From: Boseongicola sp.
GTDB lineage: Bacteria; Pseudomonadota; Alphaproteobacteria; Rhodobacterales; Rhodobacteraceae
DNA: 64,000 nt
Direction of reading: 5' to 3'
Assembly (NCBI GenBank): GCA_014075275.1
Contig: CP046179.1
Coordinates: 939,932-1,003,931, forward strand
The position numbers and the translations under genes were made by a program. The notes below the pieces were generated by a model. That model searched no databases, was not told the DNA's origin, and saw only the letters and a program-made list of their open reading frames with translations. Positions 38,938 to 48,807 of the stretch are shown piece by piece; positions within the stretch are counted from its first letter, which is position 1, and every line of letters begins with the position of its first letter.

Positions 38938-39660
38938 TCAGAACTGCTCGGGTGTATTGTCGGTGACCAGTTTTAGATAGGGCGGCAGGTCTTTTGTGAG
39001 AGCCGCAGGTTTTGCCGGAACGTTGGTTGTCGATTTAGAAGGCTGGGACGGCGGACGATTGTCCAGCTCGCTGAACCCGCGCAGGGGCGCGCCGACGTCG
39101 CCAGCGTATCCTGTAAGACTGCGATGAGACTGATCGGTAATGGTCAAGCGTCTTGGAGAGCGGCCAATGTCACCGGCCATGGACACTGCGCCAAGAACAC
39201 GACTGACTTCGCCCAGATCACTGCGCAAGGGCAACAGAATCATTTCGCCAATCATTTCTTTCTGTCCAAAACCGGAAGGTGACGACAATTCAAGGCGGAC
39301 GACGGCAGGTTCGTCAAAGACCGCTTCCAGTGCGCGGGACAGGTTTTCACGCGCATCCGGTGTGAAGACTGCCGAAAGGGGCATCCCACGAACCTCGAGC
39401 CCCATAAGGTCCGTGAGATGCGACCCAGAGATGCGGAAACGTGCCAGCCCCGACGCAATGCGTTCCAGTATGAAGACATTTGACAGATTGCCCTGCAGTC
39501 CCTTTGGATCCACATCTGCCCTAGCGGGCACCAAGCGCCGCCCCCGGACGCTGTCCCAATATGCCTCGATCTTGGAAATCACCGGACGAACTCCGGTGCC
39601 GCGAAAGCGGGTCAGTTGGATTACCTGTTCGTTCAACTCGTCATCGTCTTGATACGCCAT
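38938..39660 (-). CDS. PAS_5 domain protein (hypothetical sensor-like)
   Basis: A 240-residue protein with one PAS_5-type domain (about 20-150: VISKIEAYWDSVRGRRLVPARADVDP, IASGLARFRISGSHLTDLMGLEVRGMPLS and LILLPLRSDLGEVSRVLGAV-like segments). The C-terminal 90 residues are polar, Pro/Ser-rich and probably disordered. Alphaproteobacteria often carry such stand-alone proteins with no output domain. The start at 39660 (MAYQDDDELNEQ) is chosen because residues upstream in the open frame lack the family pattern. It diverges from yicC. Ligand and partner are unknown. Confidence 0.85.
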   Translation of the reverse strand: MAYQDDDELNEQVIQLTRFRGTGVRPVISKIEAYWDSVRGRRLVPARADVDPKGLQGNLSNVFILERIASGLARFRISGSHLTDLMGLEVRGMPLSAVFTPDARENLSRALEAVFDEPAVVRLELSSPSGFGQKEMIGEMILLPLRSDLGEVSRVLGAVSMAGDIGRSPRRLTITDQSHRSLTGYAGDVGAPLRGFSELDNRPPSQPSKSTTNVPAKPAALTKDLPPYLKLVTDNTPEQF

Positions 39661-39778
39661 GTTCCTCGCACTCTCGGACCGACAGTTGTCGTGCCCGACC
39701 CTCTCTGTTACCCACATCCAGATACTGCCAGAAACGTAGAAAATTTTCTGCTCTTTTCGAAACAGAGGGTTAACGCAG

Positions 39779-40717
39779 ATGACGTCAGACGAGGGTTCAG
39801 TGGTTAACGAAGGCAGCCATGTGCCGCGCTCGATGACGGGATTTGCCAGCTTTCGCGGGGGTTTCGAGGCGTGGCGGTATTCAGGCGACATCCGAAGCGT
39901 AAACGGGCGCGGTCTGGACATGCGGATGCGGGTGCCTGATTGGATTGAGGGCTTAGAGCCAGGGTTGCGCAAGGCATTGCAAGCGCGACTGGCACGCGGA
40001 TCTGTCACGATTTCGATGCGGGTGGCGCGGGATGATTCTGCACCAGATGTTCATTTGAACGAAGCGCAGCTGGATGCGGCGCTGACCCTGATTTCGGCCA
40101 TAGAAGAAGCAGCCATGGTGAGAGGTGTTGGATTGGCACCAACGCGGGCGACGGACGTGGCGCAGATGCGGGGTGTTGTCGAACAACGCGACGCGGATGA
40201 TCAGGATGATACCAGCGGGCTGCGGAAAGCTATTTTAAATGACTTTGCCGGATTGATCGAAGCATTTGATGCGGATCGCGCACGTGAGGGTGCTGCATTG
40301 GCAGACGTGTTTCGCGGCCAGTTGGACGAGATTGAAACATTGATTGCCGCAGCAAAAAAGGCCGTGGGATCGCGTGCGGCGGCGGCGCGCGCCACGTTGG
40401 ATCGAGGGTTAGCGCGACTTCTTGAGGCGACGGAAGTTCCAGATGAGGCCCGATTGACACAGGAATTGGCATTGATCGCAGTCAAAACGGACGTCACCGA
40501 GGAGATGGATCGGCTGGACGCTCATGTAGTGGCAGCGCGAGGATTGCTGGCCGAAAAAGGCGCAATCGGACGCAAGCTGGATTTCCTGATGCAGGAGTTC
40601 AATCGCGAGGCAAACACGCTGTGCTCAAAGGCGCAATCAAACGACCTGACCGCCATAGGACTTGATCTGAAGGCGGTTATCGACCAGATGCGCGAACAGG
40701 TTCAAAACATCGAATGA
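39779..40717 (+). CDS. YicC/YloC family endoribonuclease
   Basis: A 312-residue YicC-like protein; the family has been shown to be ribonucleases in E. coli and Bacillus. It has the YicC_N domain (about 18-170, [38 protein letters not shown]) and a C-terminal DUF1732 domain ending [22 protein letters not shown]...MREQVQNIE. The true start may be the GTG at 39824 (VPRSMTGFA), which fits family N-termini better; I list the upstream ATG with GAGGG before it. It heads a coupled operon with gmk, the usual yicC-gmk pairing. Confidence 0.9.
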   Translation: MTSDEGSVVNEGSHVPRSMTGFASFRGGFEAWRYSGDIRSVNGRGLDMRMRVPDWIEGLEPGLRKALQARLARGSVTISMRVARDDSAPDVHLNEAQLDAALTLISAIEEAAMVRGVGLAPTRATDVAQMRGVVEQRDADDQDDTSGLRKAILNDFAGLIEAFDADRAREGAALADVFRGQLDEIETLIAAAKKAVGSRAAAARATLDRGLARLLEATEVPDEARLTQELALIAVKTDVTEEMDRLDAHVVAARGLLAEKGAIGRKLDFLMQEFNREANTLCSKAQSNDLTAIGLDLKAVIDQMREQVQNIE

Positions 40718-40731
40718 CGGGGGCAGGGGGC

Positions 40732-41370
40732 ATGGAGCGACGAGGGCTACTTATAATTTTGTCGTCGCCATCAGGGGCAGGCAAGACGACTCTGGCCCGG
40801 CGGTTACGGGACTGGGATCCTGATATTAGCTTTTCGGTATCGGCCACCACCCGTGCGTCGCGAACCGGTGAGCAGGACGGGCGGGAATACCATTTCGTCA
40901 GCGAAACCGACTTTAAGTCCATGGTGAAAGAAGATGGTATGCTCGAGCATGCTCATGTTTTCGGTCACTTTTATGGCTCGCCGCGTGGTCCAGTCGAGGA
41001 AGCAGTTAATAATGGTGCTGATGTGTTGTTTGACATCGATTGGCAGGGTGCCCAGCAAATCGCGAATTCACCACTTGCCCCACACGTATTGTCAATTTTT
41101 CTTTTGCCGCCTTCGATCACCGAGCTGCGGCGTCGGCTAGAGTCTCGCGGGCAGGATAGCGCAGAGATCATTTCAAAGCGTATGACCCGAAGCTGGGACG
41201 AGATCAGCCATTGGGACAGTTACGATTACGTGTTGGTCAATGACGATCTGGATGTGACTGAATCGCGGCTTCGTACGATTGTCACTGCTGAGCGACTGCG
41301 TCGCACGCAGCAGCCGGGACTGCTGCCACACGTCCGCGAATTGCAAGAACAGTTCGAGGATGGCTCATGA
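40732..41370 (+). CDS. gmk: guanylate kinase
   Basis: Phosphorylates GMP to GDP. The P-loop is [15 protein letters not shown] at the N-terminus; the GMP-binding [21 protein letters not shown] and the [13 protein letters not shown] block follow, as does the [23 protein letters not shown] lid region. I use ATG at 40732 ([12 protein letters not shown]) because CAGGGGG lies just upstream and homologues start there; the ATG at 40714 overlaps the yicC stop and is an alternative that adds six residues. Length is 212. The stop overlaps the carbonic anhydrase start. Confidence 0.95.
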   Translation: MERRGLLIILSSPSGAGKTTLARRLRDWDPDISFSVSATTRASRTGEQDGREYHFVSETDFKSMVKEDGMLEHAHVFGHFYGSPRGPVEEAVNNGADVLFDIDWQGAQQIANSPLAPHVLSIFLLPPSITELRRRLESRGQDSAEIISKRMTRSWDEISHWDSYDYVLVNDDLDVTESRLRTIVTAERLRRTQQPGLLPHVRELQEQFEDGS

Positions 41371-41903
41371 CCGTTTATGCACTGGATGGGGTAATGCCAA
41401 CGTTTCCTGAAGGCGACGATTTCTGGATTGCGCCGGATGCAAACGTTGTTGGTGATGTCGTGCTGGAAACCGGTGTGTCGATCTGGTTTGGATCGACATT
41501 ACGTGGCGATACCGAGCGGCTAACCATTGGCGAAGGTTCTAACATTCAGGAAAATACCGTCATTCATGCGGATCCGGGCTTTCCGGTGGTGATAGGAGCT
41601 GATTGCACCATTGGGCATAAGGCCATGATCCATGGCTGTCAGATTGGCGATGGAACGCTGATTGGCATGGGGGCAACGATTTTGAATGGAGCCGTCATCG
41701 GCAAGGGCTGCCTGATTGGTGCGGGAGCATTGGTGACAGAAGGTAAAGTCATCCCAGATGGAAGTCTGGTCATGGGCATGCCCGGAAAAGTTGTCCGCAC
41801 CCTTGACGAGGATGCCTTTGCCGCAAATCTGGCATCCGCCGCGCACTACAGAAAACGGATGCGGCAATTTAAATCGGGTTTGGTCGCGCGAGAACAACCA
41901 TGA
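41367..41903 (+). CDS. gamma carbonic anhydrase family protein
   Basis: A 178-residue left-handed beta-helix protein (YrdA/PaaY/CaiE type) built of hexapeptide repeats. The putative metal histidines are in [17 protein letters not shown], and GRGD-type contacts appear in [13 protein letters not shown]. Many members bind zinc, but few have proven carbonic anhydrase activity, so the enzymatic name is a family label. The start overlaps the gmk stop (ATGA) and its stop overlaps the next start, so it is in a translationally coupled set. Confidence 0.88.
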   Translation: MTVYALDGVMPTFPEGDDFWIAPDANVVGDVVLETGVSIWFGSTLRGDTERLTIGEGSNIQENTVIHADPGFPVVIGADCTIGHKAMIHGCQIGDGTLIGMGATILNGAVIGKGCLIGAGALVTEGKVIPDGSLVMGMPGKVVRTLDEDAFAANLASAAHYRKRMRQFKSGLVAREQP

Positions 41904-43081
41904 CAAAACGTTCAGGTGCCTCGTTTCGCGCAGGCTGGCCCACAAGCATTAGCCGCCCCGTCGTCAATCCGCTTCAACCTTCAGTCGTCTATGCTTCGGC
42001 CGATCCTGACGAATTGGACCGTCAATATGATGGTGAGGAAATCGGATTTACCTATGCGCGAGAAGGTCATCCGAATGCGCAAGTTCTGGGTCAGATGATT
42101 GATGTCATGGAAGGGGCCGAAAGTGGCGTCGTCACTGGGTCTGGCATGGCGGCGATTACAGTTGCATTGTTGGCGGTTCTTAAGACCGGTGATCATGTTA
42201 TCGGCGCGGATCAACTTTACGGCCGTTCGCTGCGCATGATGTCGGAAGAATTACCGCGCCTTGGAATGTCGACGTCTTTGGTAGATCCTTCGGATCTGGC
42301 GTCTGTGGAAAAGGCGATCCGGCCAGAAACCCGATTGATCCTGGTTGAAACTGTTTCAAATCCTACGCTGCGCGTTGCCGATATCGAGGGTATTATCGGC
42401 CTTGCCAAGACACATGGTATTCTGGTTGCAGTTGACAATACGTTTGCGACACCACGCGGGCTGCAGCCCTTGGGTTTGGGCGCGGATATTGTCATACATT
42501 CTGTGACCAAATTGCTGGCCGGGCATTCGGATGCAACATTGGGTTATGTTGCTGCTCAGGACGAGGCTGTAGCCGAACGCATGAGCGTTTTGGCCGCAAC
42601 GCTGGGCGTTACGGCATCGCCCTTTGATTGTTGGCTGGCCGAACGCGGGTTGTATTCATTCGATTTGCGCTATGACCGGGCGACTGCGAATGCAGCCGTT
42701 TTGGCCGACGTTTTGGCTGAGTTGCCAGGAGTTCAACGGGTCTATTATCCGACGCGCGCCGACCACCCCGACCACAACCTTGCCGGGTCACTTTTGGGCG
42801 GCGAAGGTGGCCATATGGTGAGCTTTGAAATTGCCGGAGGACGGGCGGCAGCAAATGCGTTCATAAGTGCGGCAGAGGGTCTGAATTTTGCTCCGACATT
42901 GGGCGACATTGCTACGACCATCAGCCATCCTGTCACGTCTTCGCACCGGTCAATTTCGGATGCAGACCGAAAGGCCGTTGGCATTACTGAGGGATTTTTT
43001 CGAGTCTCGGTGGGTTGTGAGGCGCCGGAAATTCTGACCTCTGCATTTGAAAGAGCGGTAAAGAGCGCAGTAGGCGCATAA
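41900..43081 (+). CDS. trans-sulfuration PLP-dependent enzyme (cystathionine beta-lyase/gamma-synthase family)
   Basis: A 393-residue Cys/Met-metabolism fold-type I PLP enzyme. The PLP-binding lysine is in HSVTKLLAGHSD. The tyrosine-containing TYAREGHPNAQVLGQMIDVMEG, the VVTGSGMAAITVALLAVL cofactor loop and the C-terminal AEGLNFAPTLGDIATTISHP block are present. The family covers cystathionine gamma-synthase, gamma- and beta-lyase, methionine gamma-lyase and O-acetylhomoserine sulfhydrylase; the sequence alone does not decide, and I leave the symbol blank. It is the last gene of the yicC-gmk operon and overlaps the carbonic anhydrase gene by 4 bases. Confidence 0.9.
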   Translation: MTKRSGASFRAGWPTSISRPVVNPLQPSVVYASADPDELDRQYDGEEIGFTYAREGHPNAQVLGQMIDVMEGAESGVVTGSGMAAITVALLAVLKTGDHVIGADQLYGRSLRMMSEELPRLGMSTSLVDPSDLASVEKAIRPETRLILVETVSNPTLRVADIEGIIGLAKTHGILVAVDNTFATPRGLQPLGLGADIVIHSVTKLLAGHSDATLGYVAAQDEAVAERMSVLAATLGVTASPFDCWLAERGLYSFDLRYDRATANAAVLADVLAELPGVQRVYYPTRADHPDHNLAGSLLGGEGGHMVSFEIAGGRAAANAFISAAEGLNFAPTLGDIATTISHPVTSSHRSISDADRKAVGITEGFFRVSVGCEAPEILTSAFERAVKSAVGA

Positions 43082-43090
43082 TTCTTTCTA

Positions 43091-43474
43091 TTACATTGAT
43101 AATATGGTAAAATCCAGGCCCGGACAAAGGTGTGAAATCTCGGCTTCGACCATCTTCGGGTTTGGAAGGTCTCGCGACACTGCGCGATACTGACCTTTAT
43201 ATTTCGCTTTGTGCAAAGCCAGTGCAAGATCAATGCAATCAAAACCCAGTGCCAGGGCCGGCGAGACAACGACACTTGGCTCGTACTGCTTCAAAAAATC
43301 CATATCAATCTGTTCGATCGAGGCGAAATGAATTGAGTCATCAGACGGCAACTTGTGACCTAGTTTGGTCCATTCATCCGAGTTCCCAACGGCAAGGATC
43401 GTAATCCCCTGTCCGTCGGAGTTTGCGCTTGGAATTGCAGCGCCTATCAAGAACTGTGTTTCTTCCCGGCTCAT
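43091..43474 (-). CDS. hypothetical protein, 127 aa
   Basis: A cytoplasmic-looking protein with no signal peptide or membrane helix. It has a short alternating hydrophobic pattern (GITILAVGNSDEW, SVVVSPALALGFDCIDLALALH) suggesting a small alpha/beta, receiver-like or Rossmann-like fold, but no catalytic motif was recognised. Codon use resembles neighbouring genes and the frame begins with a clear ATG, so it looks real. It converges with the transsulfuration gene 9 bases away and diverges from phoR. Function unknown. Confidence 0.65.
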   Translation of the reverse strand: MSREETQFLIGAAIPSANSDGQGITILAVGNSDEWTKLGHKLPSDDSIHFASIEQIDMDFLKQYEPSVVVSPALALGFDCIDLALALHKAKYKGQYRAVSRDLPNPKMVEAEISHLCPGLDFTILSM

Positions 43475-43689
43475 TCCAGTCGTTACCTTTTCTAAATCAA
43501 TTCACGAAGTTGAAATTTGCTCGCGCGCTCGCCCTATAATAGCACATCCTAGAGTAATTGACCGCCTCTTGGAAACCCTTTTAACGCGAAATTAATGTTA
43601 GACACTCGCTCTTAAAATGTTCCCGAGGCTTTCCCTTTACAAATCTTACTTATAATTCGAGGTTCGCGCTCACGCAAAAGAGGCCAAGA

Positions 43690-44721
43690 ATGTCGCAGGA
43701 AATATTGGATGCTATTCCGCTGCCCGCGCTTATTATCGGCGACGATGAACGCATTTCCGCAGCCAATTCTGGTATGAGGGCGTTGGTGGGCGAAGGGATT
43801 GTTGGACGGCACTATATCGCGATCATCCGCCAACCGGCCTTGCTGGACGCCATTGAAAAAACTCATGCGCAGAACGTTGTGGGCAATGCGCGCTATCTTA
43901 GCTCTGAAGCCGGGCGCGAGATTACATGGCAGGCTCATGTGGACAAGATCGGTGGAAGCGGATCAATTCTGGTCACTTTGGAAGATCAGACCCATATGGC
44001 AGAAGCCGGGCAGATGCGACGCGATTTTGTTGCCAACGTAAGTCATGAACTTCGCACTCCGCTGACGGCATTGCTGGGATTTATTGAAACCCTGCGAGGG
44101 GCGGCGAAGAACGATCCGGCTGCGCAAGAGCGGTTTCTCAGTATCATGGAGAACGAGGCGTCCCGGATGAACCGGCTGGTTCGTGATCTGCTTTCATTGA
44201 ACCGTGTTGAATCGGTCGAGCGGCTTCGTCCAAGCGACAAGGTGGATTTGGCTGCTGTTTCCAGATCGGTGATAAACGCGTTATCGCCTGTTGCCGATGA
44301 ATGCGAAGTGGATGTCCTGCAAAACAATCTTGAGGACTCTGCATTTGTGCGCGGCGATCAAGACCAATTGGCGCAGGTTCTGACCAATCTGCTTGAGAAT
44401 GGGATCAAATACTCTGGGCGCGGGCGAACGGCGACAGTTGCAATAGAAACCCAAGAAGAGAACCGCATGTTGCGTGGGCCAGCAGTTGTGGTGCGTGTTC
44501 AGGACACAGGTGACGGGATTGATCCACTGAATATTCCGCGACTCACCGAACGATTCTACCGAATCGACAGTCATCGCTCGCGCCAATTGGGCGGAACTGG
44601 CCTGGGATTGGCCATTGTGAAGCATATTGTGAGCCGACATCGCGGACGTTTGCGGATTGAGAGCACTCCGGGTTCCGGATCCGAATTTTCGGCTATTTTG
44701 CCCAAATACTCAGATAAATAA
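43690..44721 (+). CDS. phoR: phosphate regulon sensor histidine kinase PhoR (cytosolic form)
   Basis: A 343-residue histidine kinase that signals phosphate starvation to PhoB. It has a PAS domain (about 1-100), a dimerisation domain with His119 in FVANVSHELRTPLTALL, and the ATPase domain with N-box LTNLLENGIKYSG, DTGDGID and GGTGLGLAIVKHIV. There are no membrane helices, unlike E. coli PhoR, so sensing must come from interaction with PstB/PhoU or the PAS domain. It heads the phosphate gene cluster, with 163 bases before pstS containing a PHO box. Confidence 0.93.
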   Translation: MSQEILDAIPLPALIIGDDERISAANSGMRALVGEGIVGRHYIAIIRQPALLDAIEKTHAQNVVGNARYLSSEAGREITWQAHVDKIGGSGSILVTLEDQTHMAEAGQMRRDFVANVSHELRTPLTALLGFIETLRGAAKNDPAAQERFLSIMENEASRMNRLVRDLLSLNRVESVERLRPSDKVDLAAVSRSVINALSPVADECEVDVLQNNLEDSAFVRGDQDQLAQVLTNLLENGIKYSGRGRTATVAIETQEENRMLRGPAVVVRVQDTGDGIDPLNIPRLTERFYRIDSHRSRQLGGTGLGLAIVKHIVSRHRGRLRIESTPGSGSEFSAILPKYSDK

Positions 44722-44781
44722 CGCCTGAATCATTCCAGACATTTAAACCATCGTCCGGACAAAACAGTCGCCGAATGGTGG

Positions 44782-44809
44782 TGTCATCATACTGTTACAC
44801 AACTGTCGC
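44782..44809 (+). promoter_or_regulatory. PHO box (PhoB binding site), three repeats
   Basis: CTGTTACACAACTGTCGC at 44792-44809 matches the PHO box, with two CTGTNNN repeats 11 bases apart. A third TGTCAT lies 11 bases upstream (44782). The spacing of TGTCAT, TGTTAC and TGTCGC at 44782, 44793 and 44804 is exact. The site is 76-103 bases before the pstS ATG, so PhoB from this same cluster should activate pstSCAB. Confidence 0.85.
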
Positions 44810-44884
44810 AAAACCGAAAAGACGGGCCTTTAGATGCCAGCCATCGGTCGCGTGAAGCGGCCTGAAAAACTCAGGAGATATCTA

Positions 44885-45925
44885 ATGCTGTATACGAAAA
44901 TGACCGCCTCGGTTCTGGCGATCGTTGCTGTATCCGCCACTCATGCTTTTGCGCGCGACAACGTCCAGATTGCCGGATCGTCGACAGTGCTGCCATACGC
45001 AACAATCGTAGCAGAAGCTTTTGGCGAAAACTTTGATTTCCCGACACCTGTTGTTGAAGGTGGGGGTTCTGGCGCTGGCCGCAAGAAAATGTGCGAAGGC
45101 GTTGGCGAAAACACAATCGACATCGCGAACTCTTCCAGCCGCATCAAGCAGTCGGACGTTGACCTGTGTGGTTCGAACGGCGTTAGCGAGATCATGGAAG
45201 TTCGTATTGGCTACGATGGTATCGTATTCGCTTCGGACATCGACGGTCCTGGTTTCGCGTTCACACCGGCCGATTGGTACAACGCGCTGGCTTCCAAAGT
45301 GATGGTCGACGGAAAGTTGGTGGATAACCCGAACATTTCATGGGCTGACGTCGATGCAAAGCTTCCTGCACAAGACATTCTGGCATTTATTCCAGGCACG
45401 AAGCACGGCACCCGTGAAGTTTTCGACGTTAAGGTTCTTGAAGCCGGTTGCGAAGAAACTGGAGCATTCGAACTGCATCTCGAGGCAGCTGGTGGCGACA
45501 AAAAAGCCGCCGAGAAAGCCTGCATAGGTCTGCGCACAGATGGTCGTTCAATCGACATCGATGGCGACTATACCGAAACGCTGGCCCGTCTAGATGCAAA
45601 CCCTCAGTCTGTAGGTGTTTTTGGATTGTCGTTTTATGAAAACAACACCGACAAGCTGCGCGTAGCCACGATGGGCGACGTGGTTCCTTCGACGGAAAGC
45701 ATTGCTACCGGCGAATACCCAGTATCGCGTCCGCTGTTTTTCTATGTGAAGAAAGCGCACCTGGGCGTCATTCCTGGCCTTCAGGAATACATCGATTTCT
45801 TCGTATCCGACGAAATTGCAGGGCCTGACGGACCACTTGCTGAATATGGTCTGGTTTCCGATCCGGAACTTGCTGCCACGCAGGACATGGTGAGCGACGG
45901 TGCAGCCATGGCTCCTCTAAACTAA
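44885..45925 (+). CDS. pstS: phosphate ABC transporter substrate-binding protein PstS
   Basis: Periplasmic high-affinity phosphate-binding protein, 346 residues. It has a signal peptide (about 1-22, ...AVSATHAFA). The phosphate-binding loops IAGSSTVLPYATIVAEAF and VVEGGGSGAGRKKMCEGVG are present, as is GTKHGTREVFD in the second lobe. ATG at 44885 follows a CAGGAGATATCT site; an upstream start at 44834 would add 17 basic residues and is rejected because the signal peptide would then be internal. A PHO box lies before it. It starts the pstSCAB-phoU-phoB run. Confidence 0.95.
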   Translation: MLYTKMTASVLAIVAVSATHAFARDNVQIAGSSTVLPYATIVAEAFGENFDFPTPVVEGGGSGAGRKKMCEGVGENTIDIANSSSRIKQSDVDLCGSNGVSEIMEVRIGYDGIVFASDIDGPGFAFTPADWYNALASKVMVDGKLVDNPNISWADVDAKLPAQDILAFIPGTKHGTREVFDVKVLEAGCEETGAFELHLEAAGGDKKAAEKACIGLRTDGRSIDIDGDYTETLARLDANPQSVGVFGLSFYENNTDKLRVATMGDVVPSTESIATGEYPVSRPLFFYVKKAHLGVIPGLQEYIDFFVSDEIAGPDGPLAEYGLVSDPELAATQDMVSDGAAMAPLN

Positions 45926-45991
45926 CAAACCACTTATTTGCCGGCGGCACCAATCTAGTGCCGTCGGCTTTCTCCTGAAACGGGCTGTCAA

Positions 45992-47452
45992 ATGGGCGTC
46001 GGCATACTTTCCTTGATCATTGTGATTATTGGCGCAGTTGGGTTCTTCCTGGGGCGTGGCCGTGCCATGTCCGTTGCCGGAGGAAATATCAGGACACTTC
46101 ACTCACTTCCCAACTATTATGGTCAGGCAGTTCTGATTTTTGCTGTGGTTCCGGCATTTCTATTGATGATTTTCTGGGTGCTGTTTCAGCCCGTCTACAT
46201 TGAAAATGCTGTCGAACAGATGATCGACCAGACCGAGCTTGAGGACGAGGCCGCGCTGAAACTTGCCATGGCTGATGTTCGTCGGATTGCCCGTGGTCTG
46301 GATCGGGTAATCGAGCTGGATGAGCTGGGCGAAGATGCGCTTGAAGAAATGCGCGCAGATGTGACCGACGTGCGGGCCTTGCTGCGTGAGGTTGGCGTCG
46401 CGGTTGGATCAGACGTTCGGCAGGATGTTTTTGCTGCCGCCAAGGAGTACCGCAGTCAGAGTGGCTTGTTGTCTGTAGTCATGGCGATTGTGGTCTTTAC
46501 GGTAAGCATGGCTGGCGCGGTTCTGGCGTATTCCAAGATCACCAGAGAATACCGGGCACGCAACGTATCCGAAACGGCAATCCTGGCCTTGCTTATTCTG
46601 GCGTCGAGTGTCGCGATTTTCGCGACGGCGGGCATTGTATTTTCATTGCTGTTCGAAACAGCGAACTTCTTCAAACTTTATAACTGGCAGGATTTTCTGT
46701 TCAGTTTTACCTGGAACCCGCAGTTCCGGGGTGGTTCTGATCTGGGCATTCTACCATTGTTGTGGGGCACGCTTTACGTGTCCTTTGTGGCGCTTCTTGT
46801 CGCGGTCCCCATCGGGTTGTTGGCCGCGATTTATATGGCGGAGTATGCCTCGAAGAGAGTTCGCTCGGTTGCAAAGCCAATGATCGAAATCCTGGCCGGT
46901 ATTCCGACGATCGTTTACGGCCTATTTGCATTGATCACGGTTGGTCCTTTGTTGCGTGACTATTTTGCGTCGCCCTTGGGATTGGGCGAAAGCTCATCGT
47001 CGGTCATGACGGCTGGATTGGTGATGGGCATCATGCTGGTGCCGTTTGTTTCCTCGTTGTCAGATGACATCATCAACGCCGTTCCCCAGTCCATGCGCGA
47101 CGGAAGCTATGGAATGGGCGCGACAAAGTCGGAAACCGTTCGGCAGGTGATCATTCCAGCCGCATTGCCCGGAATTGTCGGCGCCATTTTGTTGGCTGCC
47201 AGTCGCGCAATAGGCGAGACTATGATCGTGGTCATGGGGGCAGGGGCGGCAGCCAAGCTAAGTCTGAACCCCTTTGAGGCCATGACAACCATCACCGTTA
47301 AAATTGTCAGCCAATTGACGGGCGACACAGAATTAGCATCGCCAGAAACACTTGTAGCGTTTGCACTTGGCCTATCGCTGTTTGTTGTGACGCTGGGATT
47401 GAATGTGTTGGCCCTTTGGATCGTGCGCCGCTACCGGGAGCAGTATGAATGA
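45992..47452 (+). CDS. pstC: phosphate ABC transporter permease PstC (long form)
   Basis: Inner-membrane phosphate channel subunit, 486 residues, much longer than the approximately 320-residue E. coli protein. An N-terminal half with three extra hydrophobic segments and a periplasmic or coiled region (about 70-150, MIDQTELEDEAALKLAMADVR...) precedes the MetI-like core. The core has the EAA loop GSYGMGATKSETVRQVIIPAALPG and YMAEYASKRVRSVAKPMIEILAGIPTIVYGL. Such extended PstC forms are common in alphaproteobacteria. It overlaps pstA by 4 bases. Confidence 0.92.
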   Translation: MGVGILSLIIVIIGAVGFFLGRGRAMSVAGGNIRTLHSLPNYYGQAVLIFAVVPAFLLMIFWVLFQPVYIENAVEQMIDQTELEDEAALKLAMADVRRIARGLDRVIELDELGEDALEEMRADVTDVRALLREVGVAVGSDVRQDVFAAAKEYRSQSGLLSVVMAIVVFTVSMAGAVLAYSKITREYRARNVSETAILALLILASSVAIFATAGIVFSLLFETANFFKLYNWQDFLFSFTWNPQFRGGSDLGILPLLWGTLYVSFVALLVAVPIGLLAAIYMAEYASKRVRSVAKPMIEILAGIPTIVYGLFALITVGPLLRDYFASPLGLGESSSSVMTAGLVMGIMLVPFVSSLSDDIINAVPQSMRDGSYGMGATKSETVRQVIIPAALPGIVGAILLAASRAIGETMIVVMGAGAAAKLSLNPFEAMTTITVKIVSQLTGDTELASPETLVAFALGLSLFVVTLGLNVLALWIVRRYREQYE

Positions 47453-48795
47453 CCGATATTTCCCAAACCCCGGCACCGGCTGGCAAGCCGCGAACATCGC
47501 TTCTGCAAGCTGACGAGCGCACACGTCGCCGGAATGCAGCAGAAAAGCGGTTTAGAAACTATGGATTGGCTGCGGTTATTGTCGCTGTCGTTGCACTGGT
47601 CTTTCTCGTGGTATCCATCGTCGGCAATGGGGCTTCGTCTTTCAGGCAGACATTCATAACTCTTGAAGTCGAGTTGTTGGAAGCCAAGCTGGACAAAAAG
47701 GGCAACCGCAACCGGGATGAGATGGCGAAAGTGTCGACCGTTGGTTACACACCGCTGATCAATGCTGCTATGGAAACGGCTATTGAAGACAACGGGATAG
47801 AGATAGATGGGCTTGGAAAACTAAGCGACATGATCTCGAAAGAAGGGGCGGCGACGCTAAGGAATTTCGTTCTGGCGAACCGCGAGACCGTTGGTCAGAC
47901 CAGAACATTCGAGTTTTTGGCGGCTGGCCGTATCGACGGGTATTTCAAAGGTCGTGTGACGATGGAGACAGCGGAACGAGATTCCAACGTATCACCCCAA
48001 CAGCTTATGCTTGCGGATGCTTTGAAAGATGCCGGTCTTCTGGATACGCGATTCAACTTCGGGTTCCTGATCTGGCCTGATGCCTCGGAAAACCGCCCGG
48101 AGGCTTCCGGGCTGGGGGTGGCCATTCTTGGGTCGTTCTACATGATGATGGTGGTCCTAGTTCTGGCACTGCCCATTGGTGTTGCGGCATCGATCTATCT
48201 GGAAGAATTCGCGCCAAAGAACCGCTGGACAGACATTATTGAGGTGAACATCTCGAACCTGGCGGCAGTGCCATCGATTGTGTTCGGCATCCTGGGTCTT
48301 GCGATTTTCATCAACTTCGCGGGATTGCCACAGTCGGCTCCGATTGTCGGCGGGTTGGTTCTTACTTTGATGACATTGCCAACGATCATCATTGCTACGC
48401 GAGCTTCGTTGAAGGCTGTTCCGCCATCGATACGCGAAGCAGCATTGGGGGTAGGGGCCTCGAAAATGCAGACGGTGTTTCACCATGTTTTGCCCCTGGC
48501 CGCGCCCGGCATTCTGACCGGAACGATTATCGGCCTTGCTCAGGCATTGGGTGAAACTGCACCACTGCTGCTGATTGGAATGGTCGCGTTTGTGCGGGAG
48601 TATCCGGCAGGTCCACCTGAAGGCTTTTTCGATCCCGCGTCAGCGTTGCCAGTTCAGGTTTTCAATTGGACCCAACGCGCCGATCCGGCCTTTGTAGAAC
48701 GCGCATCGGGCGCAATCATCGTGCTATTGCTCTTCCTTCTGGTTATGAATGCAGTGGCCATTTTCCTTCGCCGACGCTTTGAGCGGCGCTGGTAG
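47449..48795 (+). CDS. pstA: phosphate ABC transporter permease PstA (long form)
   Basis: Second channel subunit, 448 residues against about 300 in E. coli. A cytoplasmic N-terminus (about 1-35), one helix and a large periplasmic loop (about 60-215) precede the conserved permease core. The core shows YLEEFAPKNRWTDIIEVNISNLAAVPSIVFG and the EAA loop EAALGVGASKMQTVFHHVLPLAAPG, and it ends FLRRRFERRW. It overlaps pstC upstream, and pstB starts 12 bases after its stop. Confidence 0.93.
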   Translation: MTDISQTPAPAGKPRTSLLQADERTRRRNAAEKRFRNYGLAAVIVAVVALVFLVVSIVGNGASSFRQTFITLEVELLEAKLDKKGNRNRDEMAKVSTVGYTPLINAAMETAIEDNGIEIDGLGKLSDMISKEGAATLRNFVLANRETVGQTRTFEFLAAGRIDGYFKGRVTMETAERDSNVSPQQLMLADALKDAGLLDTRFNFGFLIWPDASENRPEASGLGVAILGSFYMMMVVLVLALPIGVAASIYLEEFAPKNRWTDIIEVNISNLAAVPSIVFGILGLAIFINFAGLPQSAPIVGGLVLTLMTLPTIIIATRASLKAVPPSIREAALGVGASKMQTVFHHVLPLAAPGILTGTIIGLAQALGETAPLLLIGMVAFVREYPAGPPEGFFDPASALPVQVFNWTQRADPAFVERASGAIIVLLLFLLVMNAVAIFLRRRFERRW

Positions 48796-48807
48796 GGAGT
48801 GGATACA

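Noticed and set aside
43529-43660. TATAAT boxes before phoR as assigned promoters
   Set aside because: Neither has a good -35 box at 16-18 bases, so I did not list them as features.
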